DNA of 64,000 nt from Taeniopygia guttata (lineage: Eukaryota > Chordata > Aves > Passeriformes > Estrildidae): positions 52,722,501 through 52,786,500 of the forward strand of contig NC_133030.1 of assembly GCF_048771995.1 (NCBI RefSeq). The letters run 5' to 3'. Of this stretch, positions 8,496 through 21,254 are shown piece after piece. The position numbers and the translations under genes were made by a program. The first letter of the stretch is position 1, and every line of letters begins with the position of its first letter. The notes under the pieces are model-generated. The model was not told the DNA's origin and searched no databases. It saw only the letters and a list, made by a program, of their open reading frames with translations.

Positions 8496-10720
8496 AGACA
8501 ATGAGATCACATAAAATGATCCTGGGAGGAACAAACTGCTGGGGAGAATTTCATCTGCTGGAAAGAATGACATATTTTATTTTGCTTTGGGATGGGATCT
8601 CCCTGCCAGCTCAGATAGAGTCAAATGCTGCTGTCTTCTTGATCAAAGCTCAATTTTCTCATTGCTGCTCCACTAGCTTCTTTTCTGTTCCCATACTGCT
8701 GTTCCACATAAATGGTCTCAGTTTTAGTCAAATGTTGCTAGACTGTGCAATACTTAGCTTTGCTGCTTTGGCCAGCTTGTCAGCCAAGAAATAGAAATAG
8801 CTGCAAGGGATCCAGCTTGGGTAGGCTTAGTTATTTTGGTCACCTCCAAAAATCTACAGATAATGCACTTTGGAGAAGGCAATGGCTCTTTTTGCAGCTG
8901 CAAACTGGGTTTTCTTACTACTGCAAATATAAAGGACTGGATTTCAGTGGTGAGGTCAAGGTTGAAGGGTTGGGATCCATAACCGGAGGTTGATGATGGG
9001 GGTGGTCCTCCAAGGAGGGTCCTGATTCAGTTCCTTCCAGTGCAGGGGAGGGAAGTGGTGTACAGGTCAACGCTGGATCCAAATATCTGTGTGTTTGGAT
9101 GCAGGATTTGGGGTTGATCCTATGTGATTTCTAATACCAGCTCCCATGTATCAACCTTGAAGGTTTTTCTCTGTTACTTTCCATGAAAGAGCGAAACATT
9201 CAAATTATTTATATGTAAGGTGTGACTTACTATGATAAAGAATTACTGTTTATTCTAAGCATTCTGTGAGAAGTTTGTTTTTTTTTTTTTCTTTAATTGC
9301 CTAAGTCTTTACTGTAACCAAATGGAGAAATGCCAGTGTTTCCTACCTTCAGCTCACCTAGCATTGTTACCCACTCCTGAGGCCAACCTGTGAGTGCTCC
9401 AAGCAGTGTATGAATGTTCCTGAGCCCCCTCAGACACTTAGGTCTTGAAGGACGCTGTGGCTGTACTTGCAGACTTCTGAGCATAGAGGAGACTGTATGG
9501 TCCCAAGAGCCTCCTGCAACTGCTCTTTGCTGAAGTTGTAGATGTGGCCTCTGAAAAATAGGGTTAGTAGAACTTCATACGGTAAGAGATGACAGTGGGA
9601 TGTGCCACTGCTGGGACTCCCTGGAAGCAGTGACTATCCAGGACCTCTTCTGTAGCACTGTCGGGAAAGCCTAAATCACCACTGACCTCATGTGTCCTAG
9701 GGAAGGTCCCTGCCTTTGTGCAGGGGAGCCACACTACAGCCTCTGCACGATGCCACATTGTTTTCTGCTTGTCCCACACCAGAAATTACAGCTTTTGGAA
9801 CACGGGCAGCAACGGTGTACCCATTTCTGTGTGCTGCCTTGTGGCAGTGGGGCACCCTTGCACTGAAGACACCGGAGCTCTTGCCTGGAGTCGTACTGTG
9901 TTTTTGGTGGTCTCTCCCGGTTTCCTAGCGCAGGAACCCATCTTTCAGCTCGTTAGTACTCGATTAACCACAGCAATGCCTTTGCACGGTGTCTTTCTCA
10001 TGCACTGGATTCCCTGCTGCTTGCTCTGGGCTGGAGGACTCTGATGGTGATATCAATTAGTGAGAATTCCCGGGTAGCACAGCAAGAAGGCTCTTGTGAT
10101 GACATTGCTGCAGGCTTTGTGATGGCAAAGCTTTTTAAATAGACAGGGACAGACCCCTCTTGCCATTCCAGCGGGTCCTGTGGAAGTTGAAGGGAAGGTC
10201 CTGCCAGGGGTCTGCTATTGTTTTACATCGACCCTGAGCAGGGCTTCAGACACCTGCTGTGCTCCACATTAGCAAGAGGTAAAGGGAGTTTATTCCATAT
10301 CTCTCAGCCTCCTGAGATACACATCAGAACTACTTCCCCCAAAGCAAGGCCGTGCAAGGGCCAGCCTGGAGTCATTTCAGAGAGGAAAAAACAATGCAAA
10401 AGTTGAAGTGGTTCCTGTTGGTGTTAGAAAGACCTTCCCATCTTAAAAGTTTCTCCTGGTAAAAAGAACATTGTGTATTTTAGTTGTGTGATGCTTCTTT
10501 CATGTGGCAGGTTTTTCTGTCAAGTATTCATTGTAGCGTTGCTGCCAATCGTGTGCAGCCCCTCGGCAGACGGTGAAGGTGCAAGGAATGCCAGTGTCAC
10601 CTCTATAAGTGCAGCTTCCAGCATCAGCCTGCAGTTAGACCCTGGCACAAGAGACCACTGATCGTGTCTTGGAAGTTTTGAACACACAGTGATTAACAAG
10701 CAATAATAATAATAAAAACA
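8496..10720 (+). other. Possible 3' UTR and downstream flank of the kinase gene
   Basis: The 3' UTR starts after the TAA at 8495. No AATAAA or ATTAAA hexamer lies in the first 800 nt; a weak GATAAA variant lies near 9233. The first clear AATAAA I see is at 10711-10716, inside an AAT-rich run. The transcript end is therefore uncertain, and a UTR of up to 2.2 kb is possible. No other coding exon was recognised in the stretch. Confidence 0.4.
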
Positions 10721-13020
10721 TAAAGAAAAAGGGAAGCTAGGCTTTAAAGAATTACAATGCTTGGCTTGCTGTTGCCATGGCAAGTGGCTTCTGTAGGATA
10801 TTTAGACAACCCTGTGCAAAAGGAGTAAGCACATTCTTAGAGGCTGAACCCTCATTCATCTGGCTGGCACAGAGAAGGAGCCAGGGCACAAGCCTGCACC
10901 AATGCTGTTCATGGGCTAGAGACTAAGAAGTTGCCACATCTCGAGCCGTACTTTGACGTGCATTTGAGGAAACACAGTCACTGGAAGTAGCAATTCCCAC
11001 CCTGCTTTTTCCCAGCTTCTCGCTGTTATTGTCTGCTGAGAAACTTTTACCAATGGCTGTGCCAGTTTAAAAGCCTGTGGGATTGTTTTTCTGCTAGACT
11101 GCAGTGAGCAGCTTGTGACTCCCTCATTTCGGGCAGATCACACGTGGCTCAGGTGCAGCTTCTGTGCCGGGTCTGTGTGAAGTACCCAAACTATTCCCAG
11201 CCCTAAGGGGAGGCTACAGGAGGAAGCATCTTCTATACAGCTTTTGGGCCCATGTGGCTGTTTTGTAGTGCACTGTCCTTATGCCCCATCTCACTCAGTC
11301 AGCCTGTGTTCATTCTATCCTTTTACTAAATTATAACTGGCTCAAGCAACTTTAGACTTTCAATGCCACTTAAAATTTCAGTGCATGCCTAAAAGCTGTA
11401 TTTCAGTAACTACAGTACATAAAAAGTCAGATATAAACATTTACTGCCCTTAAAACTCCCGGCTGCTGGAGTCAATTTGTCTCTGCTATCGCTGATCAGT
11501 ATTTCAGCTGCCATCGTGGAATATGTAGCGGAGGAAAGTGCTTGGAAGGAAACAGCAGGGGATCAATTGCAATGGAAACCATGTGTGCTGGAGGGATGAT
11601 ATGTACCTAAATGTGTCTATCACATCTTCCCAAAGGATGCTGTGCTTTTAGGAGAGAATGGATATGAAAGCGTTGCCTCCATAGATAAAAGCTGGGAATA
11701 TAATTTTTTTAGACACAAACTTTAATACTCTTAATTAATTCTGTATTGTAATAACAGAGTTAAAGCCACATCCATGAAGGATATACCATGTACTCCAAAG
11801 ATACAAACCACAGTTTAATAAATAGCAACAGATGCTGCATTACTCATGTTCAGTATGTTTGCACAGACGTTTACATGACCAGTGACTGCATGACAGATTG
11901 AAAAGCAGTGAGAGAGACAGAGCCCAGTAATAAAAAATCAACTCCTGATGCATCAGGCAGGGCTCAAGTACCAATGAGTGTTACACCTCTGTTTTCACAT
12001 GGCATATTCTGCAAACTTTGATGCTCGTAACTACATCAGATGAAATTTCAGATTAATTCAGGGAAAGAAAATTGGAATCTGTGACAGTCAGCTGGAGACC
12101 CAAATCACATATCTGGATTAACACTGATTTCTGTAAGGGCATCTATAAATGTGGCTAGAAGTCAGTACACTTCATCCTACTGGGTTGAAGAGCTGGGTTT
12201 AGGCTCCAGTTTGAGGAATCAGTGAAGTATAACTCCAGTATCCAGAATGGCCCCTCATGATGGATTGGTAGGACTTCAGCGTGGACTGTTCTTGCTAACT
12301 GTAGTACTTGGAGCAATCTTTCCCCTTGGTTCCATTGTCCCAGTGTACCAACATGTCACCACCAGCAACGTGGAGATGGGAAAATTCACAGGAGAGGGTT
12401 TTATGAGAGGTAACCGTGAGCCCCTCGGCCTCCTCTGCAACATCTACTTAGCCCAGGATGGTGGATTTTCCCTGAATTATAGTTCTTGGCTAATGGGAAA
12501 ATGTATCAAATTACATCAAACAGGTCTGGGTGTACCAAGGATGGGTGATAGCTGAAGGGAACAGCTGTCAGACTCCTCTGCTTGGAATTCAGCTCCTGGC
12601 TCTGTGTGAGAGCTCCAGGAAGGGCTTGTGCTTTAAGGCCTTCAGAGCCTCAGCCTGCCTAGCTGGCCAACCCAGATGGCAAAATTCTGGGTTTACTGGG
12701 AGAGATTTCTTGGCATAGCTGATAGTATTTTAAGAAATACATATGCTTGGATTTTCTGGGCACAAAATTATGTCCCTTCAGTGCACCCACTGCCACAACA
12801 GCCTTATCCTCACCCACTTCTAGGGGCCACAACCACTATTCTCCCCCATGCCCAAATCTATACCTAAAGCCTACACACTCAAGTCTCCTGTCATACACTC
12901 ACAGCCCTTCTCCCCATGTGCCATCCCAGCACACCTACTGGTTAACCCCTTGTAGACCCACACCCTCAACATCCACACATGTCCCCACTGCCTCTTACTC
13001 TTACAGCCAACACACAGAGT
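10721..13020. other. Intergenic desert, segment 1
   Basis: No coding exon or named repeat was recognised. The block at about 11440-11620 is CpG-bearing and free of simple repeats, so it might be regulatory. A C-rich, CA-rich stretch lies at about 12770-13015, just before a CR1 tail. Confidence 0.5.
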
Positions 13021-13200
13021 GACAGAATCAGAGAATCACAGAGGTTGGGAAAGACTTCTAAGGTCATTGAGTCCAACTATTAACCCAGCACTGCCAGGTC
13101 CACCACTAAACCTCGTCCCTAAGTGTCACATGTGTTTTAACACTTCCAGGGACAATGATTCCATGACTTCTCTGGGGAAGTAGTACCACATAGGACTGGG
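13021..13200 (-). mobile_element. CR1 LINE 3'-end fragment
   Basis: Read on the plus strand it begins AGAATCACAGAGGTTGGGAA and continues with the GTCCAACTATTAACCCAGCACTGCC type of text. That is the complement of the avian CR1 3' end, so the element points leftward. It is 5'-truncated, as CR1 copies usually are, and holds no open reverse transcriptase. The inner border (13180-13270) is uncertain. Confidence 0.85.
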
Positions 13201-15499
13201 GAGCCCTTATTTCTATTCCAGCAGAGGTGAAATAGCCCTGTGTGCAGCAAGAGGCCACATCTGAAAAGTGTAACCACAAGATCAGTCTGCCTTTGATTTG
13301 TAACCTCTCTCTTCATTTACCACCCATGGTTTCTATATTAGCAAGTGCTAAATACAATGTAGTAATAGCTTCCTGAAAAACAACCAAGTTTAAAGATGTG
13401 CATTAAAATCACATTGCCTTACCTACATTGTGTCACACGGTGCATCACACCTTCCAAATCCAAGTCTAGACAATGCTTAGGAAAATACAAAATCCAACAC
13501 TGTGTTATGTTCATCAATATTTATCCTCAAACCTCATCGAAATCAATAGGAGTCTCAAGTGGACTTTTTGGCTAAAATATGTTGCCCTACTTACAGTACT
13601 GGAAATGTAAGATATAGCTCAAAATTAAGTTAAAAACCAGCAACTCCCCAAATTACAAAACAAACACCCAAATTTTCAAATTCTTGTATCTGTGAGTTAT
13701 ACCTCCCACATAATGTCGTTAGCAAGTAAATTGTTTTTCTTTGCTGGGAAAAACCCTGCTGCAAACTCCCTCACTACTTCAGATGACAGATCAGAGAGTT
13801 CAGGTTTAGATTAAAAACTTGAGATTTATCAAGTTTATCATCACAACAGGTAGCCAGCGGGGTGCTTTATGAATGTCTTGGAAACTCTGGAGTGCAAAGG
13901 AAATTCTCTTGGACTTCCAGTGGAAAATGTCAAGAAATGTTTTGGCACTGCTGCTGTCTCCTGTCCAGTGCTGTTCCTCATTTGCTTGGGGAGGGAGTTA
14001 TTTACTCCCACTCCTAATTAATCTTGCCCTTGTTTGTTTGTTCTGATTCTTTAAATACACAAGAAACAAACCATTGTCCCTCCCAGTGGAGTTAATGCCA
14101 TGGTTTGCATTTTTCTGGGCTTGACTCTCCGTTTGTCTAGCAAAACTATTGTTACATAACTATATCAATTAACATTACCTCTGAAACAAAGCAGTGGCAC
14201 CAGCCTAAATTTACTTGTACACCAAGGCTGTGTCAAACCCCAAGGTTTTAGTGGCACTGTTAAACAGCAGTTCAAGATATATTCTAGAAATTGCTTAATC
14301 ATTGAAATGGATGTGTTTATTTGCTTGCTATATGAAAACAACCATGAAAACCTAAGGTCTATATCGAGACCCTTACAAATCAGCAACATATTGTTTGATT
14401 TACCCAGAAAACCTTTGGTAGAAGCTGCTTTCAGCACAGATTAACTTTTCCTTAAAAATATAGTGGTGTTTAAGAACTGCATCTCATTAAATAGTTTTCA
14501 ATTTTATTTTAACAGAGTGCTTCATCTTTGAAAGAAAACTGTGAATCAGTGTTATTTTAACAGGGCTTCCTTCATCTTACTAAGACAACACAGAAGCATA
14601 AGGATTAGTCTCTCATCCTCACCTTCTGTTTTTGTGCTGATAGTAGCTGTCATTTCATGCTAATGGAAAAGCCCCTGTGCACATGCCAGTGATGCCTCCA
14701 GGGGGAGGGAGGATGGTCTGCAAAGCCTCACTGCAGGACCCTGCAGGATGTCACCAAGGCTGTCAAGGGAGCTGCCACCCTCAGGCAGAGGAGATGGACA
14801 CAGCATCCCCCCTGTCACAGCACCTCCAGCACTGCCCTGGCTCTTCCCTGCCAGGAGATAAGGCAGGGGCTGCAGAGAGTGGTCAGGCACTGCTGGGATC
14901 TGTCCATTGGAGGAGTGGAGGCACCTCATCTAGGGAGACAGCCCACCCATGGCTGTGTCTGGCAGCATGCATGGAAACAGAGCTCTGCACCCACAGAACT
15001 GGGGGTGGGTGGGACTGGGACCAGCTCCTCAGGTTTTGACATTTTTTCAGCTCATGATCTGAAAGATCACTGTCCTTGGGCTGAATCTGATGGTGATGTG
15101 CTAAGAAAAGCATCAGCCAACATGTGCTGTAGCTTCTGTTTGAAATACAGATATCAGGAATTCTTTGTTTGGAGCCATTGTTTAGCAAAGCAGCTTCATT
15201 CCTGCTAGTCTGTAGATGAGCTATCTTGGGAAAGGGGAATTGTTCCCACGCCAGGAACCAAATCAAAGTTATGCCTCCATCCTTAGAAGTGCAGTTTTAC
15301 CTTGCCTGACCCTCCCACTCTCCGGAGGACCCCACGCTGGAGAGGCTGAGCTTTGCACGTTCATGCACAGGAAAGGAATAGGGAGAACAAACAAAACACC
15401 CCACCCTCTTCCACTTATGTAAGATCAGAAGGAGAGTGTAGGCTAAACCCAGAGGACTGGATTTATGGTTTCAGAAAAACCTAGTTATTAAAATGTTAT

Positions 15500-15665
15500 G
15501 AAAGTTTTCCTCTCCTTTAAATGCATAAATATGCAGATGAAAGGAGCCATGTGATCTGGCCATTGGCCATGCTGCTGCAGGCTCAGTCTAATTATCAGCT
15601 GCCAGCTCTGCTGCATTTTAAGTGGTGAACATGATTAAAGATACACAGACAATTGAAGAAAGTTA
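15500..15665. promoter_or_regulatory. Candidate enhancer block with POU-like inverted repeat
   Basis: The block is AT-rich and free of repeats. TGCATAAATATGCA at 15522-15535 is a 6-bp inverted repeat with a 2-base spacer, resembling a paired octamer/POU site. A CAGATG E-box follows directly, and a TAATTA-type core lies near 15590. Motif density suggests regulation; conservation is not tested. Confidence 0.25.
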
Positions 15666-17989
15666 GATCAGCTCTTCAGGCCTGCTTCTATTTTATAACC
15701 ACATGGCAACTTGGCCTTGAGACTAAATCTGCCCTTAGATGCTGAGGGAGAAATGTTCTGCTGATCAGACGGGTTTTTTCAACCACAAGTTCCACGTGCT
15801 CTTGAATTAATAATTTTCACAGCAAGTTATTTGCCAAGGCAGACTGTTTCCCTTCCCCACTCTGAGCAAAAGGGGGCTCTGAAGGGGGGAAAGATGCAGG
15901 TAGGACCAGGTGTATGTGGGGGGTCAGGCACTACAAACATAGGGCCAAAATATTCAAACTCTCCCAGCCAGAGACGTGCCAGCTTGTTTCAAATGAGTTT
16001 CAAAACCGGCATTTCCTGGAGCTTCTTCTTTCTCTTGGGACTGGAAATATCATCAAGAAACCCAGATGGTCTCATGCTTTTGGGGGAGAGCCACAGTCCT
16101 GTGGGCAGGACAAGGAACTAGGACTTCTCTTCCAGAGCTGCCAAGTTTCTGAGTGGAGTGTCATTGCCATTGCAGCGACAGCAAGGCCAAGCAGCCTGGC
16201 AGCATCTGTCCTTTTGTCACTGTATTCACCAGGGGCCAGAGCCTGGCTCTGCAGAGCGGCAGACCCGTCAAATCTCACACACTGGGTGTGAATCTCACGC
16301 TGTGGGGTTTGGCCCCAATGCTTCCCAAAGCTGTGGCTGGGTTTTGTGCTGTCCCCAAGCCTCACCCCGATCCCAGGGCTCAGCAAGGTGGGTGCATCTG
16401 CTTGGCTCTGCCTGGGAGCTGCTGTCAAGCTGCACCATGTCTAGGGACTTGAAACATGGCAGGCTTCTGAGTCACTTGCTTTAGTGTTGTTTCATGGCTT
16501 TCCAGAAAGACATGTCTTTTCAAAAGACAAAGATTTGGCTGCTTCTTAGCATCATTGGAAGTGTGGCACAGCTATCCATGTGGTCCTGGGAGGGAGTTGG
16601 TGTCTGCACACCTGCCATGGCCCTTTCTAAGAGTGGCTGGAGCCATTGCCTCCCTGCACATCCCTTGGATGGGCACAGCAGCTCTGCCCTGCCTCAATCT
16701 ACTGGGTCAGTGCAGAGCAGATTGGTGCCCATGCATTTGGCATCTCCAGACCAGGCTGTTTCCTAAGCCAGGTAAGCAATTTGTGCTGGAAGGGTGCACC
16801 TTGCTTCGACCTAACCAAGACTTCCTATTTCATGCATGTTGTATTGTTGCTTCAGCAGAGCCCCAGTTTCAGCTGGGATTTCAAGATGCCTTGGATATAC
16901 ACTGGCTACCTGTGCAGGTTCCCTGAAGGGACACCCTGCTCCAAGGCACCATGTGTATCCCAGCTCCTGAGCAGCCACTGTGGCCTTCCTGTGAGCCAGC
17001 TTGGCCAAGAGCAGCTGCCTGGGTGCCACTGAGCCGGGCTCCAGGGCACTGCTGTCTCTGTGAGGAAGCTGAGGTTCTGCACAGCCACGTGGCCATGGCA
17101 TCATGCTGTGGCAGTACCAAGCTGTAGGTGCTGTGCCCAGAGGCCTCTGCCACAGCAGGCACATCTCACCAGTGTTTTGTGGGCAGCTGTAGCAGAGGCA
17201 GCAGGCTCAGCACTCCTTGTAATCAACAGAAAGAAATGGGCCCTTTCTGGGGCCATGCATTTGACCCCTATTGGATATCTACTCCTGCACAGGGTGAATT
17301 ACATCCTCAGAGCACCTATCGATTCTAGAGGCAGTCCAGAGTGACTAGTTCAGACACAGACTTGTGAAATGAATCCTGCTCCAGGAGCCTGGTGCCAATA
17401 CTTGTCTATATAAGCTGAGACATGGCTGGTGCACTCCCTGTGCTGCTGGAAATGTGACTCTACCCTGCTGCTGAGCCAAGGTCTTCATATGTCAGAGGCT
17501 GGGGAAGGGGGAGCCAGGCTGTCTCCTTGCACCCTGATTTATGGGCTAGATGCTAACAAAGTCACTCCATCCTTTGGAGAGGAGCAGCACATGAATGCAT
17601 GTAGCTCTCTCTTTCCATGGTCGGGGCCTCCTCTGGTTTCTTGCTGATTTTACTGTCACACATCCAACCAATAAACCAAAGGGAGACAGAGCTGGAAGAT
17701 AAAACTGGTCATTGTGTCTCACACCTGGGCAGCCCCAATGGCCCCCCACCCTACAGCACGAGATTTGGGGTTTTAGCCTCCTTGTGTTATATTTCTCAAG
17801 ACATAAACCAGTCAACAAAATGCGTCTCCTCTGTGCCAAAGTTGTGCCTTAGGAAGCCTCACTGTAATTCTCTGTTCCCTTCAAGGGTTCTGTTTCACTT
17901 GTGGGACTGGAGCACTGCTGTACTCAAACAACCAAGGATCCCCAAAGACATTTTGTGATTACAGATTTGCTAAGGTGGAAATTTGCATT

Positions 17990-18300
17990 TTTCCTATCCT
18001 GCTCACCCTGCATTGCTTCCCAGATCACATTCCCTCTTTTAGGAATAAAGTAGCGTTGTGCTCTAACTGCTCAGTAAAGGCTATTTCAAAACAATCTGTT
18101 TCACTATTTGCCAAAATAAACATGCCTCTTCCTGGAGATTGTTCCATTGCAAAAGATAAGCAAAATGGACCAATTATCAGTGCTAACTCTCCTGTAAATG
18201 CCATTCCATACTGATCCAATACATACAGGCCACAGAAGTCTGCTTTTTCTGACACATTAATAATGCATAAACATGCTACTCTTTCTAGTCCCAGCCAGAT
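17990..18300. promoter_or_regulatory. Candidate enhancer block
   Basis: About 300 bp of non-repetitive AT-rich sequence with an ACATTCC TEAD-like site, ATTGTTCC and AACAATC SOX-like sites, AGATAAG GATA-like site and ATTAATAATGCATAA homeodomain/POU-like sites. Its texture is that of vertebrate conserved noncoding elements. This is inference from motifs only. Confidence 0.25.
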
Positions 18301-18383
18301 GTCTCTGCATTATTAGCCTACTCTCACTAATATATTCTCTGGTAGAGGAAAAGAGGATTAATAACATGCAGAGAATATCAGGA

Positions 18384-18404
18384 ATATATATATATATATA
18401 TATT
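18384..18404. repeat. TA microsatellite
   Basis: About ten AT dinucleotide units. No function is suggested. Confidence 0.9.
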
Positions 18405-19553
18405 TCTGTTCTCAGTATTTGTTTGCATTTAAACATGAGGACAGGGTGGGAAGGGATTTCTTGTCAGCTGCTCTGCTTCTTCAGGGCTGCCCCAGAGGTA
18501 CAGTACAGCTGAGACTTCTGAGATCCTCTGCCCTTGAAGTAAAATGTTATCTGTAGATTTGCATCTCAACCCTGCTATCAACTTACTGTTTATCCACACT
18601 CCAGTCATATAATAGCATACATTTTGAGTTAGGGAGCTGTTAAATGGATTGGTTCAGAGGCTGGGGGAAAAAAAAGGGGACTATATTTACAAGCCCAATT
18701 CACATTTAAAAAACTCCATTTTTATCAGTACGGGGAAGAAAGAACACCAATAATTAAATTGGAGAGTGAGAACAAACAGGAGCATCTGATTTCAGTCTGC
18801 CAAGCCAAAGCAGCACCTCATTACTGCCAAAATGGTCTCACAAACTCCTTGTCTGCCCTTGCCTCTGTGCTTCTGCCAGATACGTTGAGCTCCTGCTCCC
18901 TGAAAACCAATTGCACCCATGAAAATGGCAGAAAATTTTCTGAGCAAAGAAATTAAAATTAGTATGCAAGGTTAGTGAGAAAAAAAACTGGCTGGATAAG
19001 TGCCAGAGGAAGAGGGGGATTGCTGATGGGTTGGAATATATTGGTAAAGAAAGGCTGGAGGATGGGCAGGGGGACATAAAAGGACAGGAGAAAAGGCAGA
19101 GCTGTGGCAGGTGTGGCTGGAAGTGTCATGGTACAGGAGCATTGCCCTTGTGGTTTTGTGCTCCACTAAAACAAATATGAATCTGTGTTTCTGGAAAGGC
19201 TTTACCACCACTTCCCTTGCACCATCCCCTGCAGCAAGGCTGCTTCACAGGCAGACAGACCAACAGGCATCAGAGACAGACTTGAACCTGGAGCAGGCAT
19301 TGGTGCTAAGCCAGGGAACTCCCTGCTGTGAACGTGTGGTTGCATGAGTGTGGTCTGGAGGCCAGGGATGCAGGGAGAATGTGGGTGCCAGAACCAGGGA
19401 GCTGCACAAAACCCACTTTTCCATCCATCATCAGTGCAGACTGACTGACTCACCTTAACTAAGAAACTGCCCCCTGGCTCTTCTCCCTGGGGCTGGGCCT
19501 TCCACCCTGAGGCTCATGTGCTTACAGCTGCTCCTGAACTGTTTTTATAGGAC

Positions 19554-19780
19554 ACAGAATAATCACAGAATGGTTGAGTTTGGAAGGGAGCTCTGGAGGT
19601 CATCGTGTCCAATCTCCCTGCTGAAGCAGGGCCACCTACAGCTAACTGCACAGGATTGAACCTAGGTGTTTTTTTATTATCTCTGAAGAGAGAGATTCCA
19701 CAACCTCCCCAGACAGCCTACTTGCAAACAAAATGTGAACAACACAAGTGTTTGTCAGCTCTCTTCTACAAGGAATTTCA
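19554..19780 (-). mobile_element. CR1 LINE 3'-end fragment
   Basis: The plus-strand text starts ACAGAATAATCACAGAATGG and continues GAGTTTGGAAGGGAGCTCTGG, with GTCCAATCTCCCTGCT following, the complement of a CR1 tail. It is the 5'-truncated 3' end only, with no coding capacity. The right border near 19780 is approximate. Confidence 0.88.
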
Positions 19781-19800
19781 GGGAAGATCTCAAATTTGAA

Positions 19801-20684
19801 CTTGTGAAATACTGCATTTCATCACCCTGCCTGGACTCATCTGTCTAGTTTCCCACTGTGTGATAGGGCAACTGAGTATGCTCTGTCACTTTGCTTTAAA
19901 ATTACTTTGGTTAGCACTGGCATGATCCCACTCTTGCCTAATGGAAATACCTTCCCAAATGGAGATACACCCTGGGAAACACTCCCATCTCCCAGACACT
20001 GGAGCCACTGCATGAGCTTACCTAGCAGAAAGTAATTTTTTTTTTGCCAGGTCAGTTTTCTGCTGGTTTAGTGTCCTGAGCTGACTTACCCCATGGTCAG
20101 ATAAGCATCATGCCAGCAACCAGGTATAGAGGAGGGACTGGGACAGCACAGCAGATGAAACACTTGGTTAGTGATGTTTAACTATTGTGCAACTACAGCT
20201 TGCACAGCTCGTGTAAGTAGTAATAAAGCCCTTGGCCTCAGAAACCCCAAATCTCTAAATACAATACTGCACAAAGAGATTCTGCAGCCCCATTAACTGG
20301 GATTATGAAAGCACAGTGAGTAAGGCCAGGATGGCAGTAGTGCTGAGCATTTTACATGACTCCAGTTACAAGAGCTGCATGCATCTCCTTTGCATTGACT
20401 CTTGGCCTGATCACTGCTGGCAGGAATCTGCTCTCTCACAGCAGCAGCAAAGACAGCCATGCCCTTCCTCAGCCTCCCCAGCTGGGGGGCTCTGCCAGGC
20501 TGAGTGATGGCTGTTGGGGAAGGGGCTGTCATGCACTGCCCTTGGTGAAGGCCCAAAGAAGGTCCCACGTGAGTCCCTCACACGCTGGTTGTTGCACTGC
20601 TCCGTGCTGCTGAGAGCTTTCTTCTGAGAAAGGGCTGAGCTCTGCAGAGCCCTTGTGCTCCCTGTGGCAGCCAGGCTTCCACCA
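19801..20684. other. Intergenic desert, segment 3
   Basis: Between the CR1 tail and the solo LTR I see no coding exon, RNA gene or named repeat. A T-run lies at about 20037-20045. Confidence 0.5.
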
Positions 20685-21254
20685 TGTCGTGGTCCCACCC
20701 CAGCCAGCAGCCAAGCCCCAGGCAGACACCTGCTCACTCCTTCACCAGTGGGACTGGGGAGAGAATCAGAATGGTAAAAGGTAGAAAACTTGCGAGTTGA
20801 AATAGAGACAGTTCAATTGAGGAAGCAAAAGCTGCAGCAACGAGCAAAGCACAACAAAGAATGAATTCACTGCTTCCCATGGGAGGTGTTCAGCCACCTC
20901 CAGGAGAGCAGAGCCCCATTACACGTGATGGTGACTTGGGAAGACAAACAACACTCCAAATGTCCCCCTTCCACCTTCTTCTCTCTGCTTTATATACTGC
21001 ACATGATCTGGAATATCCCCTTGGTCAGCTGGGGTCACCTGTCCTGGCTGTGTCCCCTCCCAACCTTCCACAAACCTCCACCTTCCCTGCATGGCAGTAC
21101 AGAAAGGAGAAAAGGCCTTGGCTCTGTGTAAGCCCTACTCAGCAATAACAAAAACATCTCTATTACCAACCCTGCACTCAGCACAAATACAAAACAAAGG
21201 CCCATACCAGCCACTGGGAAGAAAGTTAACTCTGCCCCAGCCAAAGCCATCATA
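20685..21254 (-). mobile_element. Solo LTR of a passerine-type endogenous retrovirus
   Basis: The reverse complement begins with a GGCTTTGGCTGGGGCAGAGT-type start and ends in the CAGCCAGC...CCACTGG-type 3' text familiar from songbird LTRs. It has a TATATAAAG core promoter in the LTR's own direction (near 20990 on the plus strand). Length is about 570 bp. No internal retroviral genes flank it, so it is a solo LTR left by recombination. The ends are worn and no clear target duplication is visible, so it looks old. Whether the family is ERVK- or ERVL-like I cannot tell. Confidence 0.8.

Larger units (their letters stand above)
13271..19550. other. Intergenic desert, segment 2
   Basis: This is 6.3 kb without a recognised gene. 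It has two AT-rich, motif-dense blocks (15500-15665 and 17990-18300, listed separately) and a short TA microsatellite (18384-18404). The GC-richer part at 14.7-17.3 kb has many chance open frames on both strands but no coding signal I trust. Confidence 0.5.

Noticed and set aside
14660-17350. Cluster of 90-130-codon frames on both strands
   Set aside because: The frames overlap each other in all phases, many start at non-ATG codons, and none has a family motif or fitting splice sites. They are expected by chance in GC-richer DNA.
20411-21253. Open frames inside and beside the solo LTR
   Set aside because: LTRs are noncoding, and the frames overlap on both strands with no domain signature.
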